From positions 111,808,789 through 111,872,788 of the forward strand of contig CM037877.1 of NCBI GenBank assembly GCA_021292165.1: DNA of 64,000 nucleotides, read 5' to 3'. This DNA comes from Shinisaurus crocodilurus (lineage: Eukaryota; Chordata; Lepidosauria; Squamata; Shinisauridae). Shown here in pieces: positions 1 to 11,654 of this stretch; the stretch's first letter is position 1, and the number at the start of each line of letters is the position of its first letter. Position numbers and translations under genes: made by a program. The notes beneath the pieces are model-generated. The model had not been told where the DNA came from, searched no databases, and saw only the letters and a list, made by a program, of their open reading frames with translations.

Positions 1-345
1 TAATGCAATTAATAGAAGAAAAGGTGCTGGAACTCAGTTCCGGTGAGTTCCACCAGAAAAAAAGCCCTGGTGGTCACACAGAGGAGGGTCAGGATCTCTT
101 CTCGATCATCCCAGTTTGCAGGACACGGAATAATGGGCTCAAGTTACAGGAACCCAGAAAAAAATCCTGACTGTTAGAGCAATAAGACAATGGAACCTAC
201 TACCTAAGGAGGTGGTGGGCTCTCCCACTCTGGAGGCATTCAAGGTGCAGCTGGACAGCCATCTGCCAGGGATGCTTTGACCTGGATGGACTCAATGGCC
301 TTGTAGGCCCCTTCCAACTCTACTTTTCTATGATTCTAAGTTCCC
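1..345 (+). mobile_element. CR1 LINE, 3' end fragment
   Basis: This is the last part of a CR1 non-LTR retrotransposon: the end of its reverse-transcriptase frame and its short 3' untranslated tail. The segment around 80-290 matches the reverse complement of the 3' end of the large CR1 copy at 48008-50460 closely (the FSIIPVCRTRNNGLK...REVVGSPSLEAFKVQLD region). It ends with the CR1-type tail 'TTCCAACTCTAC...TTCTATGATTCT'. The frame is broken. The upstream part lies outside the window or is missing. Confidence 0.88.
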
Positions 346-1604
346 CGACAATATTTATTTACTGAAAAGGATATGGCTGTTTGGAAGGAGATGTCAATTG
401 CTATGCGTAATAGGAGAGATTGTGTCCTCTCTATTCTAAAGCTGAAGTTGGAAAAGATTGTCTTCGATAGAGGAAGAGGATTTTGGCAAGAAAAATGGTT
501 GGTGAGTCCGGCAAAGATGGTGTATGATTAACTGAAGAAAAGATAACATCTATCCTTATTGCTGAGTGGAGTCCTCTAATTGACTTTCTTAAAAAGAAGC
601 AGAAGAAGAAGAGGATCTGTTTATCTGTGGATGGGGGGAATAAGAGGGAACAATTCTTGGAGATGTCTTTTTTCTTTTCTTGGGACTACAAAATAAGAAT
701 ATGTGAATTAATGTATGTTAAAATGGGCCTAAAATCTGGGTTATAAGGTATTAATGGATTACTGGAAAATATGTGCTTAAAAGGTTAAAGAAAATTTCTT
801 TTATAAGGGGAGGTAATGTGGGTTTATGTTATTGGGAATTGGCTAAAATCTATAAAGGCATTTGGGTGGTTGGATATATGAATAACAAAAGGGAATGTGT
901 ATACTGAAAGGTGGGAATTGTATTCTTAAGGGGTATGGATTTCTTTTTATTTGTGGATTTGGAGGGAGGACTACCTTGAAATGTGTGATCTTTATTTTTA
1001 AGTGAAAGGAATTGAACTGAATTTATTTTAAAAAGGTGAGGGATCTAGCAGAAAGAATTAAAAGAGAATTCTAGTAGTGGGAAGGATTTTTGAATTTCTA
1101 TTCAGTTTGGCAATGTGATTAGTTTATCCTTATATGGTTAGTACTGTTTATAAGAAGTGGGATGGGGAAGATATTTGCAGTAGTATTGATTAACCTATGA
1201 TATTAGATTGTTAAATGGAAACCTCTAATAGATTATGTGTAGAGAAAAATGTTTTGTTTATCTGTGGGCTAAATGAATAAGATTTTTTTGACAATAGGAA
1301 AAAAGAGAACTTCTCTGTATTTTTGGAGTAAGAGAAAGCATTGTTACTTATATTTGTTTTAGAGAAAATTGGAAGTCCTATTTAGTTTTAGTTTGTGTTG
1401 ATTGTTGTATGTGGTGTGTGTGCGTGTGCGCGTGTGGTGTTTGTTGCTGAAATAAATAAATAAATAAATAATTTCTAAAAAAGAAGAAAATGGAAGCATT
1501 GCCCAAACAAAGAGAACAAAAATGAACACAAATATGTGCAAAAGAAATGCAAGCAGACAATAAGGGATACAAAAAAGGATTTTGAGGAGCATATTGCTAA
1601 TGAA
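346..1604. other. Unassigned purine-rich stretch, possible decayed LINE 3' region
   Basis: I see no gene. The plus strand is strongly purine-rich and AT-rich through about 1480. It ends in a GT-rich tract (1408-1440) followed by (AAAT)n at about 1449-1470, the kind of tail many LINEs leave. This is suggestive only; I could not match it to a family. Confidence 0.3.
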
Positions 1605-2215
1605 GCTGCTGCAGCTTGTGCGAAATGTGGTGGACAGACTCATTACTGGGACCAGAAGGTCTGAACACATAACACCAGTTCTGGCCCGCTTGCACTGGCT
1701 GCCTGCCTGCATGCTTCCGAGCCTGATTCAAGGTGCTGGTCTTAACTTTAAAGCCCTACATGGCTTGGGACCACAATACTTGTCGGGACGCCTCTCCTGA
1801 CCACAATCTACCCGGACACCACGCTCAACATCTGGGGCCTTCCTCCGACTGCCACTTCCGAGGGAGGCTTGGACGGCTGCAACAAGGGGGAGGGCCTTTT
1901 CTGTGGTAGCCCCCCAACTCTGGAACAAGCTCCCCCTGAGGCCCGCCTGGTGCCAACTCTGTCATCTTTTTGGCGCCAGGTGAAGACTGCCCTCTATGTC
2001 GAGGCTTTTAACAATTCTAAATAGTGCATGGTGGGAGGTGGGTTATTTTAAACTCTTCTACTGGTCATGTTGTATTAACTTGTTTTTAGGTGTTTGTGTT
2101 ATTTTAAATTTGGTTTTAAAATTTTTTATAATGCTTTATTGTGTATTTTATATTGTATTTTTTTATTGTTGTAAACCTCCCAGAGAGCTTCGGCTATTGG
2201 GTGGTATAGAAATAA
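1605..2215 (+). mobile_element. L2 LINE, 3' portion
   Basis: Fragment of an L2 non-LTR retrotransposon. Translated pieces show the L2 reverse-transcriptase C-terminal signature (…GTRRSEHITPVLARLHWLP…, then …FKALHGLGPQYLSGRLS), followed by the post-RT region and a 3' tail with the motif 'GTAAACCTCCCAGAGAGC' and 'GGTATAGAAATAAAA'. Stops and frameshifts make it a pseudogene. It runs directly into a TAA microsatellite, as L2 tails commonly do. Confidence 0.85.
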
Positions 2216-2264
<49 letters not shown>

Positions 2265-2265
2265 G
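2214..2265 (+). repeat. (TAA)n microsatellite
   Basis: About 16 near-perfect units directly after the L2 tail. It probably grew from the L2 3' terminal repeat. Confidence 0.95.
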
Positions 2266-3974
2266 GCATTAAGACCAACAATTATATATATTATATATAT
2301 TTTCTGATATATATCAGAAGCAGGAACCTGGCTTAAATAAATAAGCCAAGGTGGCTTATATTGATTGTGTGAACCAGGTCAGTATGTGTATGTGTGTATT
2401 CAGGGTGTGCTTCCATGGAATTGAAAGTGAGGGCAGCTGCTGGTACAACCCAAGACACTGTGTCCGTGCAAACTTCTCCCATGCTATCTCCAGCGCAACC
2501 AGTGCAGTGGGGGCACAGAGAGGAGGAGAAAAAACAACAACTTGGAACTGATGTTTCCAGCAGCACTACATGTTTCTACTCACATCTACTTTGGGTTATA
2601 TGCAAAGGCTGGCAGACAGTGAGGGCTATACAATGAGAATCAAAATTTGGCTGGCAGCCTCAGAAAAGAACTTCAGCCCAGAAAGTTGCCACACAGCATC
2701 CCAGCTGAATTTTTGGCAGCTGGGATTTTGACGTCAAAGTTACACATTTAATGTAAACTATGGAAATATGTGTTTTATTATTTTTTAAAATTAAGCATTA
2801 TATATGGTGGCATACTTACCCTGACAGTAATGCTACAATCATGTCCAGGAAACAGTGATGGGCCAGAATGATTTATATATGACATTCTGCTAGAAGAGCA
2901 GTCAGCATGCTCTATCCTGAGCACTTATTTGCTGGCACAGAAAGTCTTGGGACTGGGCCATTAGGCAACATTTTGAAATGCATATTAGCTGGGAATTGAT
3001 GCTTTCTTTAAAACAGAAAAGAATTCCCACAAATTAACATGTTCTGGCAAACTGAACTTTTGGACTGAACGAGCAGCATAATTTACCCATGATATGTATA
3101 GTGTGAGTGCTTAAGAAGATTACTGGAAATGTAGTGGAAATTGTGAAATTGAATTATTAGAAGCTTGTAGTAGAATAGATGGAAGCGTGGACTCAGAAGC
3201 AATCGAGCTCATTCAGCCATGGTCTCATTCAGGTAACTGTGTATAGGACTGAAACATTAAGCACGGGTTTGACTTTCTCAATTAAATTAATCAGACTGAC
3301 AGTCTGATCCTATGCATAAACTCCTCTGATTTCAATGGCAGTTGGGCCCCCATGTGGTGTAATTTCATGCTACAAGGGCACATGCATGCCTTTGAACAAC
3401 TCAACGATGTGGGTTGGGCTGATTGTGTGGATCTTCCTCAAGCATTCACCATCTCACCAGGAAGGATGGTGCTGATGAGAAAGAACCACACCATCAGCCT
3501 GGCCTACATGGTCATATTATGCACATGTGCAACCTTGAAGCATGGTACAGCACCATAGAGGAACAGCTCCAATACTATTGAGAGGATCCAGGGAGATTGG
3601 ATCCTTCTGAAATCTTCTGTGGGACATTTCCATGTAATCATGGATATGACTGGAGTATAAGAGCACGGTCCTATGCACACTTATTTGGGAGTAGTTTCCC
3701 TTGTACACAGCGAAATGTACTTCTGTGTTGGATCATGTCCAATATTTTAAGAATCATAGATTTACGAATTTATAATAACACTGTGCTCACCTATTTAAGC
3801 AATTAGAATTTATTAATGGTCAGAAATAATGAAAGCTAAACAAATTTATATTGAGAAATGATGGGGAATATCCCGAACATACCTTACTTGTATACGAGGA
3901 GCACAGCCCTGCTGTATTCCAGTTGGCTACAGGCTACCCCATCTAAAACTGAAATTGCTTCCTCAACTCTCACA
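2266..3974. other. No gene seen; AT-rich, small MITE remnants
   Basis: I see no coding region. Short pieces at about 3304-3350 and 3668-3735 carry the motif 'TCCTATGCA' with an 'ATTTCAATGG'-like or 'GGGAGTAGTTTCCC' core, which places them with the small hairpin element seen better at 33000-33090. The rest is unassigned. Confidence 0.5.
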
Positions 3975-4422
3975 CTGGACACTTCCGCACATAATGATAA
4001 GCCAGAATTGCTGGCTTATCATGGTTTCCCATGAAGGAGCAGTGGGCTGGTGCATTCAACTCGTTCATTCCTGCTTTATTCCTCCCATCATACAGTGTGT
4101 AAAACAAACCAGAAATGAAAAGCTTTGCTTGACATCCAACCAAGCTCTTCTGATTTCTTGCTCCCAAACAAGCCAGGTTTGTACGCTGGGAGTAAACCAG
4201 GGCTTGTTGTTGGCTTATGAATCCTGGTTTGTTTGGGAGCAACAACTGGGAGCCCAGTTTGGTCACAAGAGCTTTCAATTTCTGGGTTTTTTACCTGTTC
4301 ATATGAAGGGAGGAATGAAGCAGGAGCAAGGAAGCTTCGTGCACCTACATGCTGCTCTTTCACAGTAAACCAGGATAAACCAGCAATTCCAGCTTATTGT
4401 TACATTTGAATGTGCCCACTGT
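3975..4422. repeat. Long foldback (inverted-repeat) element
   Basis: The two ends are inverted copies: 'GCACATAATGATAAGCCAG' near 3985 pairs imperfectly with the stretch ending 'AATGTGCCC' near 4420, and 'CCAGAATTGCTGG' pairs with 'CCAGCAATTCCAG'. The middle also folds: 'TTGCTCCCAAACAAGCCAGG' (about 4158) pairs with 'CCTGGTTTGTTTGGGAGCAA' (about 4223). No protein is encoded. It is probably a nonautonomous DNA transposon of foldback type; the superfamily is not known from this copy. Confidence 0.7.
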
Positions 4423-4960
4423 GTCACACAGTTGTGTCAACAGACAGTAACTTCTGGTTTTTACTCATTTCTATGCCTGCATTCACTTTTTACTCTTTGC
4501 TGTAAAAGGACCGGTTGGAAAACGGCTAGACTTTGCCTTATGGTATGAAGTGTATTGGTGGTTAGGCATATAAATAGGTCTGAGATGAAGGAGGTGTGTG
4601 ATTGGTGTAATGGCTGCTAATGTCACAAAAGTACTGATGCCTCCCTTAACCAGGGGGAAGCAGTTATATTCCCCTGTCCATTTCCTAGGAAGAGGGGGCT
4701 TTGCGGAGACTTGCTCCCAGCTGAGAGGTTACAGGTTCCCCAATCACAGTCTATTACCTTTTCCTCCCTCTCAGCTTTCCCACAGTACCTCTCCTGCCCA
4801 CATTGACAAAGTTGTTTATAAGGCAGGCAGGCAGGCAGGCTTACAGGCACATGGCACTTTATTATAGATGATTCCGATAGTTTCTTTTCATTGTTAGTAT
4901 GTTTTATTTATTTTTCTAACCTACTTTCATAAATAATTTTGGAAAATATAAATAAATAAC
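4423..4960. other. No gene seen
   Basis: Unassigned sequence with a short (GGCA)n tract at about 4822-4840. I see no coding or structured RNA signal. Confidence 0.5.
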
Positions 4961-4963
4961 TTA

Positions 4964-5391
4964 GGGTGCAATCCTATGGCAATGGCCATAAGCTCCTGAA
5001 CTCAGAGGCTTATGTGCATCCAATGTAGAGCGGGAGGAGCAGCAGAGGTGACGTTCACCTCCCTACCCTCCTGCCCTGCATTTTCGCTAGATGGGCTTTT
5101 TTGCCCGTCTAGCTGGAGTGTCTCAGAGAGGGAGGGAAGGAGGCTGGAGAGGCGTCAGGGTAGCTCATATCCTGGCCTCTCTGGTCTCTTCCCCTCCCTG
5201 CCCCCTGAAATGCCCCCCCCCCAAGGTCGTTTTCCAGACCTTAGAGAACAGCCAGTACAGTTCTGTCCCTGCTGGCTGTGAAGGGATGCGGGGGCTCCGA
5301 TTCCCAGAGTGCTTTCTCTGACCATGGATTTGGGAATCTGAAATCTCCTATGGCCCCTCAGATGCTGTCTAGGGGCCATAGGATTGCTCCC
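4964..5391. mobile_element. Nonautonomous DNA transposon (MITE), Harbinger-like, copy A
   Basis: Terminal inverted repeats are 'GGGTGCAATCCTATGGC' at the left and its inverse 'GCCATAGGATTGCTCCC' at the right. The 3-bp duplicates TTA (4961-4963 and 5392-5394) flank it, which fits PIF/Harbinger elements that target TWA. About 430 bp, GC-rich inside, with no open transposase. Related copies lie at 53765-54222 and, enclosing LINE sequence, at 50576-52553. The superfamily call rests on the TSD alone. Confidence 0.7.
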
Positions 5392-5496
5392 TTAAATAAA
5401 GTAAATAAATTATTCCATGACTGGGGACCTGATTATTAGGACTATTCTGTAGCTTACTTTGCACACCCCTGCTGAAAGTGCTTTTCTCCTACTGTT

Positions 5497-5790
5497 CTTT
5501 TTTGGCAATTGTCATTAAAATGGCACACAGCATAGTGGTGGCCCTAGCTAAGAAAAAAAATATAGAAGGGTAATTGCAGTGGGTTTTGTGGAAGGGGACT
5601 CTTCAATTTTGGGGGAGGGTGATTCTCTCCTCTCCCTCCCCCATTTTTATTTATTTATTTTTTTGGCAATTCATAGGAAAATGGCACACATCATAGAGGT
5701 GTCCATAGACATAGGTGTTCTGAAAAAAATCAGAAGGATAGGTGCAGGGGCTGGGATTGTTATGATGTATGAATCCCCCCCCCCAAGCTT
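5497..5790 (+). repeat. Diverged tandem duplication, period about 161 bp
   Basis: A block beginning 'TTTGGCAATT' at 5501 recurs at 5662. Both copies contain 'AAAATGGCACACA.CATAG.GGTG' and a later 'AGAAGG.TA.GTGCAG.GG' match. The copies differ at many sites, so the duplication is not recent. I see no coding sense in it. Confidence 0.7.
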
Positions 5791-7417
5791 TTCTGTTTTC
5801 TGCTCAGTTGCCACAAAAAGTGCAATAGGATAGGGAAAGACAACGGATGTGGAGTATACAGTGGGAGAGGCAGAAGGGCTTGAACACCCAACATTTTTCA
5901 AGCAAGCAGCCAAAGCTGCACCCAAAGCAACAACCTCCTGAGCCGGATTTGGACCCGAGGCCCGGGCTTCTGCACCCTTACTATAACAACTCTCATAGCT
6001 CACATTCTTAGGGAGAAGACAGATGCTGATTTATATATACACCAGCAAACTGAACACTGAATTGCTGGGTTGTTTCCTATGCCAAGGAAGTGTATTAGTC
6101 CTCAGTCTTGCCCGTCCCCACATGTGTTAGGCAGCTGTTTTTTACGGAGGCACACATGCATCTGTATTAATTCTTTACTTTACCCCCCACACACACACTC
6201 CCAAATCAGCTGCTCCAGAAATTGGGTGGACGGTGTGTTGGTGTTGCTCTGGGCACTAGCCAATAAGTACCCACCACAGCCACTTTCATCTGCTTCAACC
6301 AGAACCATGCTGGAACTCTATAGAAATGTTTTTCTGTTCAAAGGTCACCAAAGGACACACACACACACACACACACACCTGCTCTAAGAGCAGCAGTAGG
6401 CTATAAAGCAACCATTGCCTCTCATAAACATTATGTCTGTCTTCATTTTTAGCCACGACTAATTCTCAAATGCACCGCAAATATGAATTTAGGAATGGGT
6501 TGTAATAAGAGAAGATAAGGTCCCCACCTCTACCTCCCCACACAGTTCAGCTGGGTACCATAATCACATGCAATTCACAAATGGCATTGCAACTTTTATT
6601 TAAGATAACAAAATAGATATTATACAAGGTACACCAAGGAGCTGAACAAGCCTTTTCCCTTGGACTCAGAGGCAAAGGGGGGGGGGGGAGAGAAGAAAGT
6701 CCTCTACATTATCTGCATTTGAAAAGAAGTTTGCTTAGAAGGAATGATGTGGATTTCAAAGATGCAGAAGCAACAGAGGCCCATTTACGCCTTTGGATAA
6801 AAAAAGGGTTAGTGAACTTTGTAGTATGTTACTGTATGAAAGCGTTAGGTCAGCTGGAAGGGAAATATGGGGAATATATTACAAAGTGAAGTGGTTACAT
6901 GTAATTACCAAGCGTAGTCAGCCAGAAGCTCAAAATAAAGAGGAAAGAGTGTACTCTAAACACATCTTAATAATAGTCACCTCAAAGTGAATGGAGAAAG
7001 AAAGCTAAACAAAAATAAATCTCTTAGGCACTGAAAGGGCATGACGAGACAGTACATGGCCAGAGCAGGGACTGCTGAATCACATTAACCCTCTTGCCTG
7101 GCTCTGCAGGAATGACAACAACAACAAAAAAAGGAATATTTTCAATTATCTTTTTTTTATATATCAGAAAAAGAAAAGGCAATGCTTATAAGCTTAGGCA
7201 GTGTGTGTGTGTCTTTTAAGGTAAATGAGAATAAAGACTAGTTCAATGTCAATGGGTAAGAAAGGAACTAATATTAATGATGAAAAAGATAACTGGCAGA
7301 TTTCAGTGAAAGGGAATGTTTAACTTGACTGTTCGGCATTCTATGTTTGGAAGATGCAAAATATATTATATTGCCATATCTGAAGCAAGTTTTCTCAAAC
7401 ATTGTGCTTTACTAGCA
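5791..7417. other. No gene seen; simple repeats
   Basis: Contains (CA)n at about 6355-6379, poly-G at 6677-6688 and a short GT run near 7200. Nothing else is recognised. Confidence 0.5.
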
Positions 7418-7425
7418 GTAGTGCA

Positions 7426-8339
7426 CAGGGATGTTGAAGAGTCCTTGGTCTCGAGTCACGAGTCGAGTCACGAATCTTTGGACCCGAGTCTCAAGTCCGA
7501 GTCCGAGGTCCAAAATGGTGACTCACGAGTCCCGAGTCCCGAGTCACTCCCAAAGCTGACTCCACGAGTCCCTATTAAAATCAATGGGGGTTTTTCCCAA
7601 CAAAATAAGGCTACTTCAGATGTGTGGCTTAAATAAATTCTAGGCACAAGTGTGCCTTTTTATTTCAAAACTCTGCCACTGATTTTGGCAAGAACAGACC
7701 AGGCAGAAAAACCCAAAATAACCAGGCAGGCAGAGGAGGCAGGGAACCCCAAAGCACGCAGGCAGAGGCCTTTGTCTTGGACAATTTAACTGTTGAACTG
7801 GTCAAGAAGAGACCAGGCAAGAGGAGGCTGGGAACCCCAGACAGGCAGGCAGAGGCAGCCAAACCCAAAATGTCTGAAAGGCTGCATTTTAGAAAAATGA
7901 TTTTAAAAAATAAACTTGCTGTACTTCCTAAAACTTATCCATGTTGCATTTGAGGAACATGATTTTTTCTAAATGTTTGGCCCCCATTCTGGAACGGTGA
8001 GATCTCATCACAATTCCACCTTCACTGAACACCCGCTCCACTGGTGATGAACTTGCTGGAACCAGAAACACACTTAGAGCAGCCACACAGAGTAATCTCA
8101 GGTCCTTCTTCTGCCTCTCCCAAGTACGCAACACATCAATCAAAATAAATCTTGACACACTGTTGGGGCTGCACTCCTGGTAGCTGTCCATAGTGGCCGA
8201 GCAGCGGCACACCTTGCTTCCATGCGCTCTTCGCCGGCAATCACGCTCCTCTCCACTCCTTCTGGCACAGCCCAGGGATGTTGAAGAGTCCTTGGTCTCG
8301 AGTCCCGAGTCGAGTCTCGAGTCCGAGTCCCCATCCCTG
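7426..8339 (-). mobile_element. Internally deleted hAT DNA transposon with transposase remnant
   Basis: The element begins CAGGGATG (7426) and ends CATCCCTG (8339), perfect short terminal inverts of hAT type. Flanking 8-bp target duplications are gtagtgca (7418-7425) and gtagttca (8340-8347), a 7/8 match. Subterminal regions carry many repeats of GAGTC/CGAGTC at both ends, probable transposase-binding arrays. The left terminal ~65 bp recurs in direct orientation at 8273-8339, so the right end looks rebuilt from the left end. The minus strand keeps the end of a hAT transposase (7928-8212). Confidence 0.85.
7928..8212 (-). pseudogene. hAT transposase, C-terminal dimerisation domain remnant
   Basis: This 94-residue minus-strand frame is the C-terminal end of a hAT-family transposase, the enzyme that cuts and moves hAT elements. 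Residues about 40-90 carry the hATC signature: a leucine-rich helix followed by VPASSSPVERVFSEGG, then a basic stretch 'RSHRSRM' and 'LEKIMFLKCN'. The full protein would be several hundred residues with a BED zinc finger and a DDE catalytic core. Those parts are absent here, so the product cannot be an active transposase. It sits inside an element whose terminal inverts and target duplications are still visible. The Met start is incidental, because upstream transposase sequence has been deleted or frameshifted. Confidence 0.85.
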
Positions 8340-8394
8340 GTAGTTCACAGTTATATGGCACTTTTAGGTGTTCCAAGAGCTTCCAGTTACATTA

Positions 8395-8545
8395 TCTTAC
8401 TCATACTTACGAAAGCACTACAAAGGCAGGCCAGAATTATTTCCCCACATTGCAGGTGGGGTGTGGCAGAGGCTGCTGGGAGAAAACAGCTTGCTTAAGA
8501 CCACTGAGAACATGGCTGAAGCGAGATTTGAACTACAGATTCTCC
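8395..8545 (-). repeat. MIR-like (CORE) SINE fragment
   Basis: On this strand the sequence reads like the inverse of an old MIR-type SINE: 'TTATTTCCCCACATTGCAGG', then a 'GCTTGCTTAAGACCACTGAGAACATGGCTGAAG'-type segment (here split for brevity) and 'GATTTGAAC'. It is diverged, so the boundaries are approximate. Confidence 0.55.
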
Positions 8546-8690
8546 AGCTCAAACTCTTAGCTGCTATCAAGTTTTCTTATTAAATTTGCAATACCTGCCC
8601 TTAATTATATTATTCATATATTGGGGGTGGCTAAAGTTTCCACACTTTATGAACTGCATATGATTATGAACCCTGAGGGTTCCTACCCAC

Positions 8691-8972
8691 AGGGCCGGCC
8701 CAAGTCATTTTGGTGCTTAAGGTAAGAATGGTGTCTTCCAGTCCACATACAGAACTGGACTGGCACTTGAATCTTATACTTCAACACTGACCACAAGACA
8801 GCATCCTCCATCACACCTCAGGGCAGCAGGCTATTTTCAGTGGTGCAGGACAGGCCACATACATGGACATACATCTCAATTTCTGTCCTCCAACATCTCA
8901 CTGCCACCGCTAGCATCTGCTGCCTGAGGCAACTGCTTCACTCTGCTTATTGGTGGTGGAACCGGTTCTGAT
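8691..8972 (+). mobile_element. Old hAT-type MITE (CAGGGCCGGCCC family)
   Basis: Starts 'CAGGGCCGGCCCAAG' and ends near 'GGAACCGGTTCTG'. The internal 'TTTTGGTGCTTAAGG' and 'GCTGCCTGAGGCAACTGCTTC' resemble the ends of the younger copies at 10811, 44879, 52823 and 61381. No clean target duplication is visible. A related minus copy is at 37640-37830. Confidence 0.55.
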
Positions 8973-9049
8973 CCTGAGGTTCCTGCCAATTTTCCTTCCA
9001 AAATGCTGCCCTGCCACCCGTTGATCTTGCTTCTTTGGATATTAAAAAC

Positions 9050-9345
9050 CTTAAAACACAGTATTATACAATAATATAAAAACTATTTACATACAAACAT
9101 ATAACACACACATATCTAAACAATTTTAGCAATCAACAACAAGAAATCCCAGGACCTGATTAAAATCCTTATCATATGCTGTCAAATGCCTGAGAACAGA
9201 GGAAGGTCTTAACATGGTGCTGAAAAGATAACAAGATTGGCACCAGGTGGACCTCATTGGGGAGATCATTCCATAATTGGGGGGGGCACCACTGAGAAGG
9301 CCCTCTTCCTTGTTGCCACCTTCCAAGCCTCCCTCAAAGGAGGCA
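9050..9345 (-). mobile_element. L2 LINE, 3' region fragment
   Basis: The inverse of an L2 post-RT region: 'GGGGAGATCATTCCATAATT' and 'GAGAAGGCCCTCTTCCTTGTTGCCACC' (split motif) match the same part of the L2 copy at 14434-15215. It has no open frame. Confidence 0.7.
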
Positions 9346-9654
9346 CTTGGAGGACGGTACTTAGATGATGGGCGTAGTATACAGGTAGGTTCATGCCTAC
9401 CCTAACACCTTTACTGCTGGTGCTGGCAATGGAAATGCTTTTGCCTGGCTCACATTTCCCCATTCTACTTCATTTATATACAACTGGCTACTGCAGGAAT
9501 TAATAAGCCTGTGTGGGAGTCTATATTCTGAGGGCAGCATGGATGTGTTTACAATTTTGTGATTTTAAAGCATTAGTTCTGAATCAATCTAAAAAGATGA
9601 ATATTCTTTGTCCCCCTGTGCACAAGACTATACCTCTGAATACCAGTTGCTTGG

Positions 9655-9862
9655 GAACAAGAGTGGGAGAAGGCTAATTGTCCTTGGTTCCTGCTTATGT
9701 TATGGGCTTCCCAGGGGCACCTGGTTTCCCACTGTGGGAAACAGGATGCTGGACTAGATAGTCCTTTGGTCTGATCCAGCAGGGCTCTAGTTGTGGATTT
9801 CCTGAATCAGCAGGGGTTTGGAGTAGATGGACTTTGAGGTCCCTTCCAATGCATTGATTCTT
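9655..9862 (+). repeat. CR1-type 3' tails (two adjacent fragments)
   Basis: Segment 9690-9775 contains 'GATGCTGGACTAGATAGTCC' and 'GGTCTGATCCAGCAGGGCTC', a tail seen inverted at 30010-30170. Segment 9790-9862 contains 'GGAGTAGATGGACTTTGAGG' and 'CCCTTCCAATGCATTGATTC', a CR1 terminus. Both are old. Confidence 0.6.
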
Positions 9863-10802
9863 TTAATGTTAATATGCACCTCTGATTATGGGGATGGACA
9901 TCAAGACCTGCTTTTGAGCAGCCACTGCTGAAAGAGAAAATGCCAGGCAGATGTATCTCCCTCTTGGTCTGAGCCAGCAAGGCATTTCTTAAATTCTTAT
10001 ATTTCTTGCAGCAGTGATTATACAGGGCAGTGCTGAAATATTTAGCACATAGTCCTCACCAAGGAAGCATTTGGGTCCACGGGGTAGTTCTCTATTACTA
10101 TGCTATACCAGAGGTTTCCACTTGATGAATAACCTTTCTTCACTGATTGCTTCCCTGTTGTCAGGTAGAGGCTTCCTTCCTCTAGACGGAGAGAAGAGGA
10201 AGGGTACTTAGCATGAGACTGACACATGTTAGCTTCTCACCAGAGCAGTGAAGCACATCTGACTAAAGTCAACAAAATTATTCACATGCTTAAAGTTAAG
10301 TGTGTGTTTAAATGCTCTGCTAGGCTATGGCTCGATAGCCCATTTCCTTCTCGTCCCCCCACAGAGGCCTACTCAAATACTGTGCCACTGTTGTTTTTGT
10401 TTTCAAGACTAGTAGCATAAGAAAATCAAAGCAGGATAAATCAGAATCACAGCCTCTCACCTATGAAACGTTAACACAGTACAGTGATAAAAGGATTTGG
10501 TGAAATTTCCTGGAGAACTGTTTGGTATCCTGTGGTCTCTCTTCCTCTATGTAAATGATTTGATGGCCCCAGGTTAATATGGCACGGTTACTTCTCAGAA
10601 CTGCGATGGGCACCTACTGAGCTTGGGCTGTTGCACAGGGGCTCAAAATTGGCAAGGGGCTCACTGCGCCTCCAAGTGCACATCTTCCACACACCCTTTC
10701 ACCCGTGTCCATAGACATGGCTGATGAAGGGAGACTAAGTTCTTGGGGCTTATTAAGGAACCAGTCAACATCCTTCCCACTTGCATCTCAGCTGGAAAGT
10801 GT
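9863..10802. other. No gene seen
   Basis: A piece at about 10255-10312 ('TTATTCACATGCTTAAAGTT') resembles a small palindromic repeat also hinted at near 24680 and 32545. The remainder is unassigned. Confidence 0.45.
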
Positions 10803-10810
10803 GCTGTGTT

Positions 10811-10964
10811 CAGGGCCGGTGCAAGGCAGTTTGGTGCCCTAGGCAAGATCAGATATTTAGCGCCCCCCCTTCCCACTTGAGCCCTCCCTCCCTATTTCTG
10901 GTGCCCCCTTTAGCCCTGCACCCTAGGCAGCTGCCTAGTTGGCCTAATGGTAGCACCGGCCCTG
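10811..10964. mobile_element. hAT MITE, CAGGGCCGGTGC family, copy 1
   Basis: 154 bp with termini 'CAGGGCCGGTGC' and 'GCACCGGCCCTG'. A perfect 8-bp target duplication gctgtgtt lies at 10803-10810 and 10965-10972. It is noncoding and needs a hAT transposase supplied elsewhere. The perfect duplication suggests a fairly recent insertion. Confidence 0.95.
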
Positions 10965-10972
10965 GCTGTGTT

Positions 10973-11654
10973 GCTTCCACCTCTCTCTCTTGAGCCAGCA
11001 TATTGTGTGAACATGAGGGGAGGGGGACATGTATTTGGTGTTGGTGATCCCATGAACACTTGGGGTGGGGGGTAGATCAAGAGATGTAGTGTAGCTGCGG
11101 TAATAGAGCAGGAACTTACGGAAACCTCCACTGACTAGATGGGTTTTCCACTGAAACACCCAAGGCCATTCAAAACCAGGCAACAGGCCTGGACAACGCT
11201 ATCCAGATGGTTCTGCATTGGGAAGTGAGAGGAGACATTTTAATTCGAGTAGTTAGGAGGAGGTGAAAGGAGGACAGAGAAGGCCCAATTGTAGAGGATG
11301 ACAAGGAGCAAGCAGGCAATGGACGAGCAAGCCGAATGGCAGCGGCTGCACAGGAGCTCAGTTGGATGAGGAGCAGCAACCGATAAAAATGTAACATAAT
11401 TAAAACATTTGTTCATTTCAGTGGGGCTTGTAGATAGCAAGAGGGACCAATGGCGTAACTCAGTGTAAGGCACATTGCTATGTTCCACTGGTCCATTGGT
11501 GAGTTAATGTTCCCCTATGTTAATGTGAGTTAATGTTTCACCTGTGTTGTTGAGGTATGATGCATAATCTAGTGTGTGTATGCCACATCTCTGGGAAAGA
11601 TCCCTATAATCCCATGTTCATCATGTCATGTGTACATATGTGAGTTCATAGTTT
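10973..11654. other. No gene seen
   Basis: Unassigned sequence without a supported coding region. Confidence 0.5.
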
